Notes under the pieces: generated by a model
What the model saw: the letters and a program-made list of their open reading frames with translations, nothing else
Databases searched by the model: none
Told to the model about the DNA's origin: nothing
Assembly (NCBI GenBank): GCA_001899255.1
Contig: MKVX01000006.1
Span: 62,001-126,000 of the forward strand
Origin: Rhizobiales bacterium 62-47
GTDB taxonomy: Bacteria > Pseudomonadota > Alphaproteobacteria > Rhizobiales > Xanthobacteraceae
Length of the DNA: 64,000 nt
Direction of reading: 5' to 3'
In this document: positions 54,086-62,762 of the stretch, piece by piece
Position numbering within the stretch: the first letter of the stretch is position 1
Layout of the letters: each line of letters begins with the position of its first letter
Translations under genes and position numbers: made by a program

Positions 54086-54376
54086 GATGAGGGCCTCCTT
54101 TGCTTATCTCGGGATGCCTCACCAACGCCTCGCGCCGTCCACCGTTCCGTCAAATCGACGTGCATGACGTGCATGAATTTCGAGCCAGTTCCAGCGCGCG
54201 CGATTTGATTCAAATCACCGTGTTCGCACAGTCTTTGTTCCCTCGCGTGGCCATCAGAACAGATCCTGTCTTGCTTTCGACAACGAAAAGCCATGCCGAT
54301 CCGCATTGAAGCGGGTCACGCCGCGAACGATCGACAGGCGATAACGTCCTGACTCCATGACAGGCAGCCAAACAAA
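54086..54376. other. Intergenic stretch without recognised gene
   Basis: About 0.3 kb between the exported protein gene (start 54085) and the terminator of trcR. Both strands were read. It should hold the promoter of the exported protein. I find no convincing promoter boxes, RNA gene or repeat beyond a short GTGCATGAC/GTGCATGAA direct repeat near 54160. Confidence 0.5.
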
Positions 54377-54402
54377 AACGCGGCAGGAAAGCCCGCCGCG
54401 TT
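54377..54402 (-). terminator. Terminator of trcR
   Basis: AACGCGGC and GCCGCGTT form an 8-bp stem extended by a GG/CC pair beyond one mismatch. The minus strand continues with TTTTGTTTGG. Confidence 0.75.
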
Positions 54403-54431
54403 GATTGTTACCCTGCTGCGAAACGCAGATC

Positions 54432-55130
54432 CTATTCCTCGTCGTCGCTCGGCTTCTTGCCGCCGATGGTCTTCAGCTTGGCGAACACCGCATCGACATT
54501 GAGATCGTCGCGCTGTCTCTCGCTGGGCTCGAACTCGGCATCCTTGCGCGTGGTCTCGGAGGCCGGCAGCAGCGTCGCGCCGCCGTAAGCGGGGTCGGTC
54601 GGCTTCTCCTTGGCGGCGCGCTGCACTTCGAAGTCGAGTTCGATCTGCGAGCACAGGCCGAGCGTCACCGGATCCATCGGCGTCAGCGTCGAGGCATTCC
54701 AGTGGGTGCGGTCGCGGATCGATGCGATGGTGGTCTTGGTGGTGCCGACCAGCCGCATGATCTGGCTGTCCTTCAATTCCGGGTGGTTGCGCACCAGCCA
54801 GAGGATCGCGCTCGGCCGTTCGTGGCGGCGCGATACCGGCGTATAGCGCGGACCCTTCTTCTTCTTCGCCTCGGGCAGCACGACTTTGCTCTCGCTGAGC
54901 TTGAGGCGGTAGTTGATGTCCTTCTCGCCACGCTCGATTTCGTCGCGGGTGAGTTGTCCGGTGGAAATCGGGTCCATGCCCTTGATGCCCTGGGCGGCGT
55001 CGCCGTCGGCGATGGCGCGCACTTCCAGCGGGTGCATCTTGGTGAAATCCGCCACCTGGTCGAAGGACAGGGCAGTATTGTCGACGAGCCACACGGCGGT
55101 CGCTTTCGGCATCAGCGGTGCATTGCTCAT
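54432..55130 (-). CDS. trcR: Cell-cycle transcriptional regulator TrcR (DUF1013)
   Basis: A 232-residue DUF1013 protein, near-universal in alphaproteobacteria. Segments are MPKATAVWLVDNTALSFDQVADFTKMHPLEV, GMDPISTGQLTRDEI, a Lys-rich KKKKGPRYTPVSRRHERPSAILWLVRNHPEL, a helix-turn-helix-like DSQIMRLVGTTKTTIASIRDRTHWN and the MDPVTLGLCSQIEL block. It ends in an acidic SDDEE. In Caulobacter the family member is described as a cell-cycle transcription factor. The start ATG 55130 follows AAAGGAG. Divergent from ispH. Confidence 0.85.
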   Translation of the reverse strand: MSNAPLMPKATAVWLVDNTALSFDQVADFTKMHPLEVRAIADGDAAQGIKGMDPISTGQLTRDEIERGEKDINYRLKLSESKVVLPEAKKKKGPRYTPVSRRHERPSAILWLVRNHPELKDSQIMRLVGTTKTTIASIRDRTHWNASTLTPMDPVTLGLCSQIELDFEVQRAAKEKPTDPAYGGATLLPASETTRKDAEFEPSERQRDDLNVDAVFAKLKTIGGKKPSDDEE

Positions 55131-55351
55131 GGCAAATCTCCTTTATTCTCCGCCCACCTCGTTTATGGAGGCGAAGTCGCTAGGTCATCGGCGATGACTG
55201 GAATTATGCCCTATATAAGCTGTCATGGACTAACCGCGCAATGGGCTGGCCAAACGGCCTTGACAGGATCGCAAAGCCGTCCCAAGTCGTGGTAACTTAA
55301 ATCGTTCTTCGAATTCTCCGGACACGCGCCGATTGTCCGCGCCCGCGAACG

Positions 55352-56341
55352 ATGGGCGAACAGGTTCCGGATCGCCCAATGCAGGCCAAACCACAGCTCA
55401 AGATCGTCCTTTGTTCGCCGCGCGGCTTCTGTGCCGGAGTGGTCCGTGCCATCGATACCGTCGAACGGGCGCTCAAACTTTATGGCGCGCCGGTCTATGT
55501 CCGTCACGAAATCGTCCACAATCGCTACGTCGTGGACAGCCTGCGGGCAAAAGGGGCGATCTTCGTCGAGGAACTGTCGGAAATTCCGGATACCCAGGCA
55601 CCGGTGGTATTTTCCGCCCATGGCGTGCCGAAATCGGTTCCCGCCGAGGCGACCGAGAGGAATTTCTTCTCATTGGACGCCACCTGCCCGCTGGTCACCA
55701 AGGTGCATCGCGAGGCGGCAATCCATTTCAAGCGCGGCCGCGAGATCCTGCTGATCGGGCATTCGCATCACCCGGAGGTGGTGGGCACCGTGGGGCAGTT
55801 GCCGCCGGGCGCCGTCACCCTGATCGAAACCGCCAACGACGCCGCGACCTTCACCCCGAAGGACGCCAACAATCTGGCTTTCGTGACCCAGACCACGTTG
55901 TCGATCGATGACACCGCGGAGATCGTGGCGTTGCTCAAGCAGCGTTTCCCGAACATCTCCGGGCCGCACAAGGAAGACATCTGCTACGCCACCACCAATC
56001 GCCAGCTCGCGGTCAAGAAGGTGGCGCCGGTGGTCGATGCGCTGATCGTCGTCGGCGCGCCGAATTCATCCAACTCGCAGCGCCTGCGCGAGGTGGCCGA
56101 GCGCGAGGGTTGCCCGATCGCGGTGCTGGCGCAGCGCGCCTCCGACCTCGACTGGAGCAAGTTCGAAGGCATCAAGAGCCTCGGCATCACGGCGGGAGCT
56201 TCGGCGCCGGAGGTGATCGTCGAGGAGATCATGGGAGCGTTTGCGGCGCGCTACGAGTTGAACGTAGAGACGGTATCGGCTGCGGAGGAGAACGAGTTCT
56301 TCCCGTTGCCGCGCTCGCTGCGGCCTGACGCGGCGGAATAA
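55352..56341 (+). CDS. ispH: 4-Hydroxy-3-methylbut-2-enyl diphosphate reductase
   Basis: A 329-residue IspH (LytB), the last enzyme of the non-mevalonate isoprenoid pathway, converting HMBPP to IPP and DMAPP with a [4Fe-4S] cluster. Cluster cysteines are in [26 protein letters not shown] and [13 protein letters not shown]. Substrate residues lie in [22 protein letters not shown] and SSNSQRL. ATG 55352 gives a nine-residue longer form than ATG 55379. It is followed 2 bp later by thrB and then rnhA, an operon common in this order. Confidence 0.95.
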   Translation: MGEQVPDRPMQAKPQLKIVLCSPRGFCAGVVRAIDTVERALKLYGAPVYVRHEIVHNRYVVDSLRAKGAIFVEELSEIPDTQAPVVFSAHGVPKSVPAEATERNFFSLDATCPLVTKVHREAAIHFKRGREILLIGHSHHPEVVGTVGQLPPGAVTLIETANDAATFTPKDANNLAFVTQTTLSIDDTAEIVALLKQRFPNISGPHKEDICYATTNRQLAVKKVAPVVDALIVVGAPNSSNSQRLREVAEREGCPIAVLAQRASDLDWSKFEGIKSLGITAGASAPEVIVEEIMGAFAARYELNVETVSAAEENEFFPLPRSLRPDAAE

Positions 56342-56343
56342 AG

Positions 56344-57324
56344 ATGGCCGTCTATACGGACGTCGCTGCCGAAGATCTTGCGGAATTCCTCAAGGCTTAC
56401 GACATCGGCGAACTGCTGTCTTACAAGGGCATCGCCGAAGGCGTCGAGAATTCCAACTTCCTGCTGCATACCAGCAAAGGCGCGTACATTCTCACGCTGT
56501 ACGAGAAGCGCGTCGCGGCCGACGATCTGCCGTTCTTCCTGTCGCTGATGGCGCATCTTGCAGCGCGCGGTGTGAGCTGCCCGCAGCCGGCGCGCAATCG
56601 GCGCGGCGAGGTCTACAGCACGCTTGCCGGTCGGCCGGCCGCGATCATCAATTTCCTCGAAGGCATGTGGCCGCGCCGGCCGAACGCCGTGCATTGCGCC
56701 GGCGTGGGCGAGGCGCTCGCGCGCATGCATCTCGCCGGACGCGATTTCCCGCTGGTGCGGCAAAATCCGCTGTCGGTCAAAGGCTGGCGGCCATTGTTCG
56801 ATGCGGCCGCGCCGCGCGCCGATGACGTGCAGCCGGGCTTGCGCGATTTCATCGCGCGCGAACTTGGTTACCTCGAAGCATCGTGGCCGAGCGATCTGCC
56901 GGTCGGCGTCATCCATGCCGACCTGTTTCCGGACAACGTCTTCTTCCTCGGCGACAAGGTGTCCGGGCTGATCGATTTCCCGTTCTCCTGCAACGATATC
57001 CTGGCTTACGACGTGGCGATCTGCCTCAACGCATGGTGTTTCGAGCCGGATCATTCCTTTAACGTCACCAAGGCGCGGGCGCTGCTCAATGGCTATGGCC
57101 GCGAGCGCCAGCTGTCTGCCGCCGAGCAGCAGGCATTGCCGTTGCTGGCACGCGGCGCGGCGTTGCGTTTCCTGCTGACGCGGCTGGTGGATTTCCTCAA
57201 CGTGCCGCCGGGTGCGCTGGTCAAGCCGAAAGATCCGCTCGAATACGTCCGCAAGCTGCGCTTCCATCAGTCGGTGCAGAGCATCGGCGATTACGGCGTC
57301 GCGCATTCGGGGCTGGTGGCGTGA
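56344..57324 (+). CDS. thrB: Homoserine kinase (ThrB, aminoglycoside-kinase fold)
   Basis: A 326-residue kinase phosphorylating homoserine in threonine synthesis. It is the APH/choline-kinase-fold ThrB of alphaproteobacteria, not the GHMP type. Signature regions are [24 protein letters not shown], the catalytic [14 protein letters not shown] and the [17 protein letters not shown] block. It begins 2 bp after ispH and overlaps rnhA by four bases (GTGA), so the three are one transcript. Confidence 0.94.
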   Translation: MAVYTDVAAEDLAEFLKAYDIGELLSYKGIAEGVENSNFLLHTSKGAYILTLYEKRVAADDLPFFLSLMAHLAARGVSCPQPARNRRGEVYSTLAGRPAAIINFLEGMWPRRPNAVHCAGVGEALARMHLAGRDFPLVRQNPLSVKGWRPLFDAAAPRADDVQPGLRDFIARELGYLEASWPSDLPVGVIHADLFPDNVFFLGDKVSGLIDFPFSCNDILAYDVAICLNAWCFEPDHSFNVTKARALLNGYGRERQLSAAEQQALPLLARGAALRFLLTRLVDFLNVPPGALVKPKDPLEYVRKLRFHQSVQSIGDYGVAHSGLVA

Positions 57325-57770
57325 GCGCGCCTGCGGTGGTCATTCACACCGATGGCGCCTGCTCGGGCAATCCGGGGCCGGGCGGCTGGGGTGCCATCCT
57401 GCAATTCGGCGATGCGCGCAGGGAGCTGAAGGGCGGCGAGCCGCACACCACCAACAACCGCATGGAATTGCTGGCGGCGATTTCCGCGCTCGAGGCGCTG
57501 AAGAAGCCATGCGACGTCGACCTGCATACCGACAGCCAGTATGTGCGGCAGGGCATCACGGCGTGGATTCACGGTTGGAAGAAAAACGGCTGGCGCACGG
57601 CCGACAAGAAGCCGGTGAAGAACATGGACTTGTGGCAGCGGCTCGACGCGGCGATGGCGCGGCACAAGGTGCGCTGGCACTGGGTCAAGGGCCACGCCGG
57701 TCACGACGATAACGAACGTGCCGATCAACTCGCGCGCGAAGGCGTGGCGATGGCGCGGCTGCAAGGCTGA
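57321..57770 (+). CDS. rnhA: Ribonuclease HI
   Basis: A 149-residue RNase HI that cuts RNA in RNA-DNA hybrids. The four metal-binding carboxylates are visible: Asp in [16 protein letters not shown], Glu in [11 protein letters not shown], Asp in LHTDSQYV and Asp in [11 protein letters not shown]. The start is GTG 57321, overlapping the thrB stop (GTGA). The length is normal. A palindromic repeat follows. Confidence 0.95.
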   Translation: MSAPAVVIHTDGACSGNPGPGGWGAILQFGDARRELKGGEPHTTNNRMELLAAISALEALKKPCDVDLHTDSQYVRQGITAWIHGWKKNGWRTADKKPVKNMDLWQRLDAAMARHKVRWHWVKGHAGHDDNERADQLAREGVAMARLQG

Positions 57771-57849
57771 CGGCGGGCAGCATCTCGTTACGGGGATATC
57801 CTGCGTAAAGCGCGGCACCTCAGCGCAAGTACCCTCAGGTGGTGAACCC

Positions 57850-57943
57850 TCATGGTGAGGAGGCGCTCTTGCGCCGTCTCGAGCCATGAGGGGATTCGTG
57901 GCCCATCCTTCGCGACGCGCGCAGGCGCGCTCCTCAGGATGAG
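57850..57943. repeat. Intergenic palindromic repeat, family R3
   Basis: CTCATGGTGAGGAGGCG at the left and CTCCTCAGGATGAGG at the right, with CGTCTCGAGCCATGAGG inside. Between convergent rnhA and the peroxiredoxin gene. Confidence 0.7.
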
Positions 57944-57961
57944 GACTTTCCGTTGAGGGGA

Positions 57962-58447
57962 TTACAGCTGCCCGAGCAGGGTATCGCCGCCGGAGACTTC
58001 GACCTTGCCGGGATTGGCTTCGAGGTTGAGCTTCGTCACCACGCCGTCCTTGACCAGCATCGAATAGCGCTTGGAGCGGATGCCGAGCCCGTTACCGGAT
58101 GCATCCAGTTCCATGCCGATCGCCTTTGCGAAGTCCGCATTGCCGTCAGCAAGAAAGATCGCTTCGTCACGCTGATCGGTATCGCGCTTCCAGGCGCTCA
58201 TGACGAAAGCGTCATTGACCGACACCACGGCGATAGTGTCGACGCCCTTGTTCTTGATGGCGTAGGCGTTGAGGAAAATGCTCGGCATATGCATCTTGTG
58301 GCAGGTGCCGGTATAGGCGCCGGGTACCGCGAACAGCGCGACGGTCTTGCCTTTGAAGATGTCGTCGGTGGTTTTGACCTGCGGGCCTTCGCTGGTCATG
58401 ACGCGGAATTTCGCCTCGGGTAGCTTGTCGCCGACTTGAATTGTCAT
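57962..58447 (-). CDS. Peroxiredoxin (Prx5 type)
   Basis: A 161-residue thiol peroxidase reducing peroxides. The peroxidatic Cys lies in VPGAYTGTCHKMHMPS near residue 50, with Thr two residues before it (Prx5 pattern PGAxTxxC). The resolving step probably uses a partner thiol, since no other Cys is present. The C-terminal LNLEANPGKVEVSGG is typical. It is cytoplasmic. The start ATG 58447 follows GGAGAATGA. Single gene between a repeat and the DUF924 gene. Confidence 0.92.
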   Translation of the reverse strand: MTIQVGDKLPEAKFRVMTSEGPQVKTTDDIFKGKTVALFAVPGAYTGTCHKMHMPSIFLNAYAIKNKGVDTIAVVSVNDAFVMSAWKRDTDQRDEAIFLADGNADFAKAIGMELDASGNGLGIRSKRYSMLVKDGVVTKLNLEANPGKVEVSGGDTLLGQL

Positions 58448-58507
58448 TTCTCATTCTCCGTGAGGGTGTGGTGGAGTCTTAGCCCCGACGCGCGCGGGAC
58501 ACAATCG

Positions 58508-59059
58508 TCAGCCGGCGAAGCCGCCCTGATCGAGGAAGGCCTGCTCGTCGGCGGTCGTCGCTCTCCCCAGCACGGCGTTGCGATGAGGGAAGCGGCCGAA
58601 CCTGCGGATAATGTCGTCGTGAATCACGGCGTATTTAATGCCTTCGGCATCGCCGTGCGCGCGGAACAGCATGACGCTGCGCGCCTGATCGGCGGGGTCT
58701 TCCGAATGCTCGAACGGCAGATAGATGAACTCACGGAGGCGCACGTCGGTGCGCTGGTCAACGCCATTGGCGAGGGCGCGATCGGCAACGGCGCGCGCCA
58801 TCGCGTCGGTGGCGAAGGTCCGCGGATCGCCGCGAAACATGTTGCGGGGAAACTGGTCGAGCACGATGAGCAGCGCCAGCGTACCTTCGTCTGCCTCCTG
58901 CCATGCAGCGAGTTGACCTGCCGCCGCGTCCTGCCATGTCGTCAGAAACCTGCGGCGCAACTCGGCATCGAAGGCGAGATCCTTGGTGTACCAGCGGTCG
59001 GGGCCGGCTTCGCGCCAGAAGGCGATGATGTCTGCGGGGGTAATGGATGTGTGGAGCAC
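58508..59059 (-). CDS. DUF924 family protein
   Basis: A 183-residue all-helical protein. Family markers are ITPADIIAFWREAGPDRWYTKD, LALLIVLDQFPRNMFRGDPRTFATD, REFIYLPFEHSED and HDDIIRRFGRFPHRN (the family's HRxxIxRFGRFPHRN). Function is unknown; the fold is TPR-like. I choose GTG 59059 because the longer frame runs into the palindromic repeat upstream. It is downstream of the acyl-CoA ligase on the same strand. Confidence 0.88.
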   Translation of the reverse strand: MLHTSITPADIIAFWREAGPDRWYTKDLAFDAELRRRFLTTWQDAAAGQLAAWQEADEGTLALLIVLDQFPRNMFRGDPRTFATDAMARAVADRALANGVDQRTDVRLREFIYLPFEHSEDPADQARSVMLFRAHGDAEGIKYAVIHDDIIRRFGRFPHRNAVLGRATTADEQAFLDQGGFAG

Positions 59060-59081
59060 GGTGTTTTCCGGAGCGGGAATG

Positions 59082-59205
59082 CACCCTCCCCTGGAGGGGC
59101 AGGGTCGATCTGAGTGAAACGAAGATCGGGGTGGGGTGATATCGGTTGACACCCCACCCCGATGCTCACGGTGTTCGCATCGACCCTCCCCCTCAAGGGG
59201 AGGGT
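59082..59205. repeat. Intergenic palindromic repeat, R1-related
   Basis: CACCCTCCCCTGGAGGGGCAG at the left, CGACCCTCCCCCTCAAGGGG at the right, and GGGGTGGGGTG opposite CACCCCACCCC inside. Lies between the acyl-CoA ligase and the DUF924 gene. Confidence 0.75.
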
Positions 59206-59210
59206 TAAAG

Positions 59211-60896
59211 TCAAGCCGCGGCCTGCTTCTTCTCGTCGCGCAACTCGCGGCGCAGGATCTTGCCGACATTTGTCTTCGGCAGTTCGTTCCTGAACTCCAC
59301 GTGCTTCGGCACCTTGTAGGCGGTCAGCTGGGTCGCGCAGAATTTGACGATGTCCTCGGCGGTCAGGTTGGAATCCTTCTTCACCACGAAGGCTTTCACC
59401 GCTTCGGTCGATTTTGCATCGGGGACACCGATCACCGCGCATTCGAGCACGCCCGGGTGGCTCGCGATCACTTCCTCGATCTCGTTGGGATAGACGTTGA
59501 AGCCCGAGACCAGGATCATGTCCTTCTTGCGGTCGACGATCTTGGTGTAGCCTTGCTCGTCCATCACGCCGACGTCGCCGGTGCGGAAATAGCCATCGGC
59601 GGTCATCACCTTGGCGGTTTCGTCCGGCCGGTTCCAGTAGCCGGCCATCACCTGCGGTCCCTTGGCGCAAATTTCGCCGGCTTCGCCGAGCGGCAGCTCG
59701 TTGCCGTCATCGTCGCGGATCGACAGCCAGGTCGAAGGCACCGGCAGGCCGATGGTGCCTGTGAACTTGTCGGTGTCGGCCGGATTGCAGGTCAGCGTCG
59801 GTGAGGTCTCGGATAGGCCATAGCCTTCCGACAGCGCGCAGCCGGTGGCTTTGAGCCAGGCTTCTGCGACCGGCTTCTGGGTTGCCATGCCGCCGCCGAA
59901 CGAGGCCTTCAGCTTCGAAAAATCGATCTTGGCGAAGTCCGGATGGTTGACCAGCGCATTGTAAAGCGTGTTGACGGCCGGGAAGCTGTTAACCTGATAC
60001 TTCTGCAATTCCTTGATGAACCCGCCGATATCGCGCGGATTGGGGATCAGCAAGTTGACGCCGCCGGCACGCACGCCGAGCAGGAAGCAGGCCGTCAGCG
60101 CAAAGATGTGGTAGAGCGGCAGCGCGCAGACGATGAACAGTTGATCGACCACAGGCGGCTTCTTCAGCGCCGGCTGCAGCCAGGCGTCGTTCTGCAGCAT
60201 ATTGGCGATGATGTTGCGGTGGAGCAGCGTCGCGCCCTTTGAAACGCCCGTGGTGCCGCCGGTATATTGCAGGAAGGCGACATCCTCCCGTGTGATTGCC
60301 GGCTTTGTAAGCTTCATGCCGCGTCCCGCAGCGAGCGCGTCGTTGAAGGTGACTGCGCCCGGCAGCGAATAGGCCGGCACCATCTTCTTGACCTTGCGCA
60401 CCACCAGATTGACGATCACGCCTTTGAAGCCGAGCAGATCGCCCATGCTGCCGACGATGACGTGCTTGACGTTGGTTTTCGCGATCACTTTCTCGACAGT
60501 GGTGGCGAAGTTCTCCAGCACGATGATGGCTTCGGCGCCGGAATCCTTCAGTTGGTGTTCCAGTTCGCGCGGCGTGTAGAGCGGATTGACGTTGACCACG
60601 GCGTATCCGGCGCGCAGCACAGCCGCGGTGGCCACTGGATACTGCATGACGTTCGGCATCATCAGCGCGACGCGCGCACCCTTTGACATGCCCTTGCTCT
60701 GCAGATAGGCGGCGAGTGCCAGCGACATCTCGTCGAGTTCACGATAGGTGATCGACTTGTCCATGCAGATGAAGGCTTTGCGATCGCGGAATTTGGTGAA
60801 GCTCTCTTCGAGCAGTTCGACCAGCGAGCCGTATTGCGTGACATCGATATCCGCTGGCACGCCCGCCGGGTAATGTTTCAGCCAAATCCGCTCCAT
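59211..60896 (-). CDS. Long-chain fatty acid-CoA ligase (FadD type)
   Basis: A 561-residue ANL ligase. The P-loop is [19 protein letters not shown]; other motifs are GYGLSETSPTLTC, YFRTGDVGVMDEQGY, DRKKDMILVSGFNVYPNEIEEV and the catalytic lysine in KTNVGKILRREL. It activates long-chain fatty acids for beta-oxidation or lipid synthesis. It ends in KKQAAA. ATG 60896 follows AAGGGGAAATTGCC. Solitary; the cluster at 41-50 kb uses its own ligase. Confidence 0.9.
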   Translation of the reverse strand: MERIWLKHYPAGVPADIDVTQYGSLVELLEESFTKFRDRKAFICMDKSITYRELDEMSLALAAYLQSKGMSKGARVALMMPNVMQYPVATAAVLRAGYAVVNVNPLYTPRELEHQLKDSGAEAIIVLENFATTVEKVIAKTNVKHVIVGSMGDLLGFKGVIVNLVVRKVKKMVPAYSLPGAVTFNDALAAGRGMKLTKPAITREDVAFLQYTGGTTGVSKGATLLHRNIIANMLQNDAWLQPALKKPPVVDQLFIVCALPLYHIFALTACFLLGVRAGGVNLLIPNPRDIGGFIKELQKYQVNSFPAVNTLYNALVNHPDFAKIDFSKLKASFGGGMATQKPVAEAWLKATGCALSEGYGLSETSPTLTCNPADTDKFTGTIGLPVPSTWLSIRDDDGNELPLGEAGEICAKGPQVMAGYWNRPDETAKVMTADGYFRTGDVGVMDEQGYTKIVDRKKDMILVSGFNVYPNEIEEVIASHPGVLECAVIGVPDAKSTEAVKAFVVKKDSNLTAEDIVKFCATQLTAYKVPKHVEFRNELPKTNVGKILRRELRDEKKQAAA

Positions 60897-61099
60897 GGCA
60901 ATTTCCCCTTAGCTTGAAAACGGATCGCGCCGGCCGCAATCGACCCGCGGCGGTATCCGGTTGACCGAAAACCTTCCCGTTCTTGGTGCGGGCTGGCTGG
61001 TTAGGGGAAGTATCGGGCAAAGCTCAAGCGCTTGGCAAGCGGCTGCGCGTTATGACGCATGCTCCGCCGCGAGCCGCGTCGGGGTGCGCTCTGCGAGGT

Positions 61100-62554
61100 T
61101 CAGTTTTTTGCGGTGCTCGCGGCCTTGGGCTTGGTATCCGCATTGGCGCCTTGCTTCGCCGGTGCCGGTTTGCGCGTGGCCGGCTTGGCTGCGGATTTCT
61201 TTTCAGTGGCGGCTGGCTTCGCGGCCGGTTTTGGCGCGGCCGCCGGCTTGTCGCTGGCGTGAGCCGTCTTGGTACCTTTCTTCTTGTCTTTGGTGTCGAC
61301 CATGACGGTGATGCGCGCTTCGCTCTTCGCATCGGTCTTGGCATCCGCCGCCTGTGTCTTGGCGCCATGCTTGCCCTTGGCGGTGCGCGTCTTCTTGCTG
61401 CGCGGCGGGGTCTGGCTGGCGGTATCCGCGGCCACGGCGGCGATCAGGTCGGCGCCGGTCTTGGTCGGCCCGGTATAAACCACCACCGGCTCTGACGGCG
61501 CGGCAGCGGCAGCCAGCATGTCTTCCGGACGTAGCACTGGCGGCTTCACGCCGGTGGAGAAAAAAGCCAATGCGGGATTGTCGCTGGTGGTGCTGGCGAT
61601 GATGTCCTCGCCCGGATCGTCGCTGGCGGGACGCTTGCGTTTCGGACCGCAGACCTCGTCGCGCAGATCCGGCGGCGCGGCGTCAATCGGCACCAGATGG
61701 TCGACCGTACCCAGCGCCGGCCGCAGCCATGTCAGGTTGTTGCTGTTAAAGCCGCGGTCGAGCAGCTTGATCGCCTTGATCGAGCGCATCTGCGACGACG
61801 ACGCGCCGAGCACCACCGCAATCAGCCGACGGCCGTTCTGGGTGGCGGAGGCGATCAGATTGAATCCGGACGCGCAGATGAAGCCGGTCTTCATGCCATC
61901 AGCGCCGGGATAGCGGCCGATCAGCTTGTTGAAGTTCGGTGTCACCCGGCGGCCATAACGGATCGAGGGGATGTGAACGAAGTATTCGTATTCCGGCAGA
62001 TCGCGGATGATCGCGCGCGACAGGATCGCCATATCACGCGCTGACGTGATCTGCCGGTCATCCGGCAGTCCGTTCGGATTGACGAAATTGCTTTGCGTCA
62101 TGCCGAGCTGTTGCGCGGTTTGATTCATCATCGCCGAGAAGCCGTCGATCGAGCCGCCGACGCCTTCCGCCAGCACCACGGCCATGTCGTTGGCGGACTT
62201 CACCATCATCATCTTCAGGGCGTTATCGACGGTGACCTGCACGCCGGGGCGGAAGCCCATCTTGGATGGACTCTGCGCGGCGGCGGTCGGCGACACCGTC
62301 AACACCTTGTCGAGGCTGAGCCGGCCTTCCTTCACCGCCTTCAGCGTCACATAGGTGGTCATCAGCTTGGTCAAAGAGGCCGGGTGCCAGGGGAATGTCG
62401 CATTCTCCGCTTCCAGCACCTTGCCGCTGTCGGCTTCGATCAGCAGCGTCGCCTCGGCATGGGCCGCGGCCTGTGCGATCGATGACAGCGCAAATCCCGC
62501 GACGAGCAGCATGCAGCCGAGTGATTTGCGCAGTGTGATGCGGAACAGTGGCAC
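61100..62554 (-). CDS. D-alanyl-D-alanine carboxypeptidase (peptidase S11)
   Basis: A 484-residue penicillin-binding protein that trims peptidoglycan pentapeptides in the periplasm. A signal peptide (about residues 8-33, LRKSLGCMLLVAGFALSS) precedes the S11 domain. The three active-site motifs are in order: SLTK (HPASLTKLMT), SAN (KSANDMA) and KTG (DGMKTGFI). After about residue 300 comes a long low-complexity tail rich in Ala, Lys and Pro (for example DKKKGTKTAHASDKPAAAPK). I take GTG 62554; TTG 62590 is also possible. The basic tail may bind the cell wall. Confidence 0.92.
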   Translation of the reverse strand: MPLFRITLRKSLGCMLLVAGFALSSIAQAAAHAEATLLIEADSGKVLEAENATFPWHPASLTKLMTTYVTLKAVKEGRLSLDKVLTVSPTAAAQSPSKMGFRPGVQVTVDNALKMMMVKSANDMAVVLAEGVGGSIDGFSAMMNQTAQQLGMTQSNFVNPNGLPDDRQITSARDMAILSRAIIRDLPEYEYFVHIPSIRYGRRVTPNFNKLIGRYPGADGMKTGFICASGFNLIASATQNGRRLIAVVLGASSSQMRSIKAIKLLDRGFNSNNLTWLRPALGTVDHLVPIDAAPPDLRDEVCGPKRKRPASDDPGEDIIASTTSDNPALAFFSTGVKPPVLRPEDMLAAAAAPSEPVVVYTGPTKTGADLIAAVAADTASQTPPRSKKTRTAKGKHGAKTQAADAKTDAKSEARITVMVDTKDKKKGTKTAHASDKPAAAPKPAAKPAATEKKSAAKPATRKPAPAKQGANADTKPKAASTAKN

Positions 62555-62762
62555 GATCAGATATCCGGTCCTTTGCGGTCGACCCGCCAAGACGATCCAG
62601 CGATCATTCTTCGGTCGTCACGTTAGAAGGCTGTGGAGCGCCCCAGTGCTCGCAGGATGGCTCAACTTATACCGGCTCGATGCGTCAGAACAGAGGCGAT
62701 GCCGGTAAATCGTGGTTGAAAATCCTTGAAGCGGGAATGTTGAACGAGGCGCAGCTGTGGCG

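Noticed and set aside
55260-55265. TTGACA as an ispH promoter
   Set aside because: No acceptable -10 hexamer lies 16-18 bp downstream.
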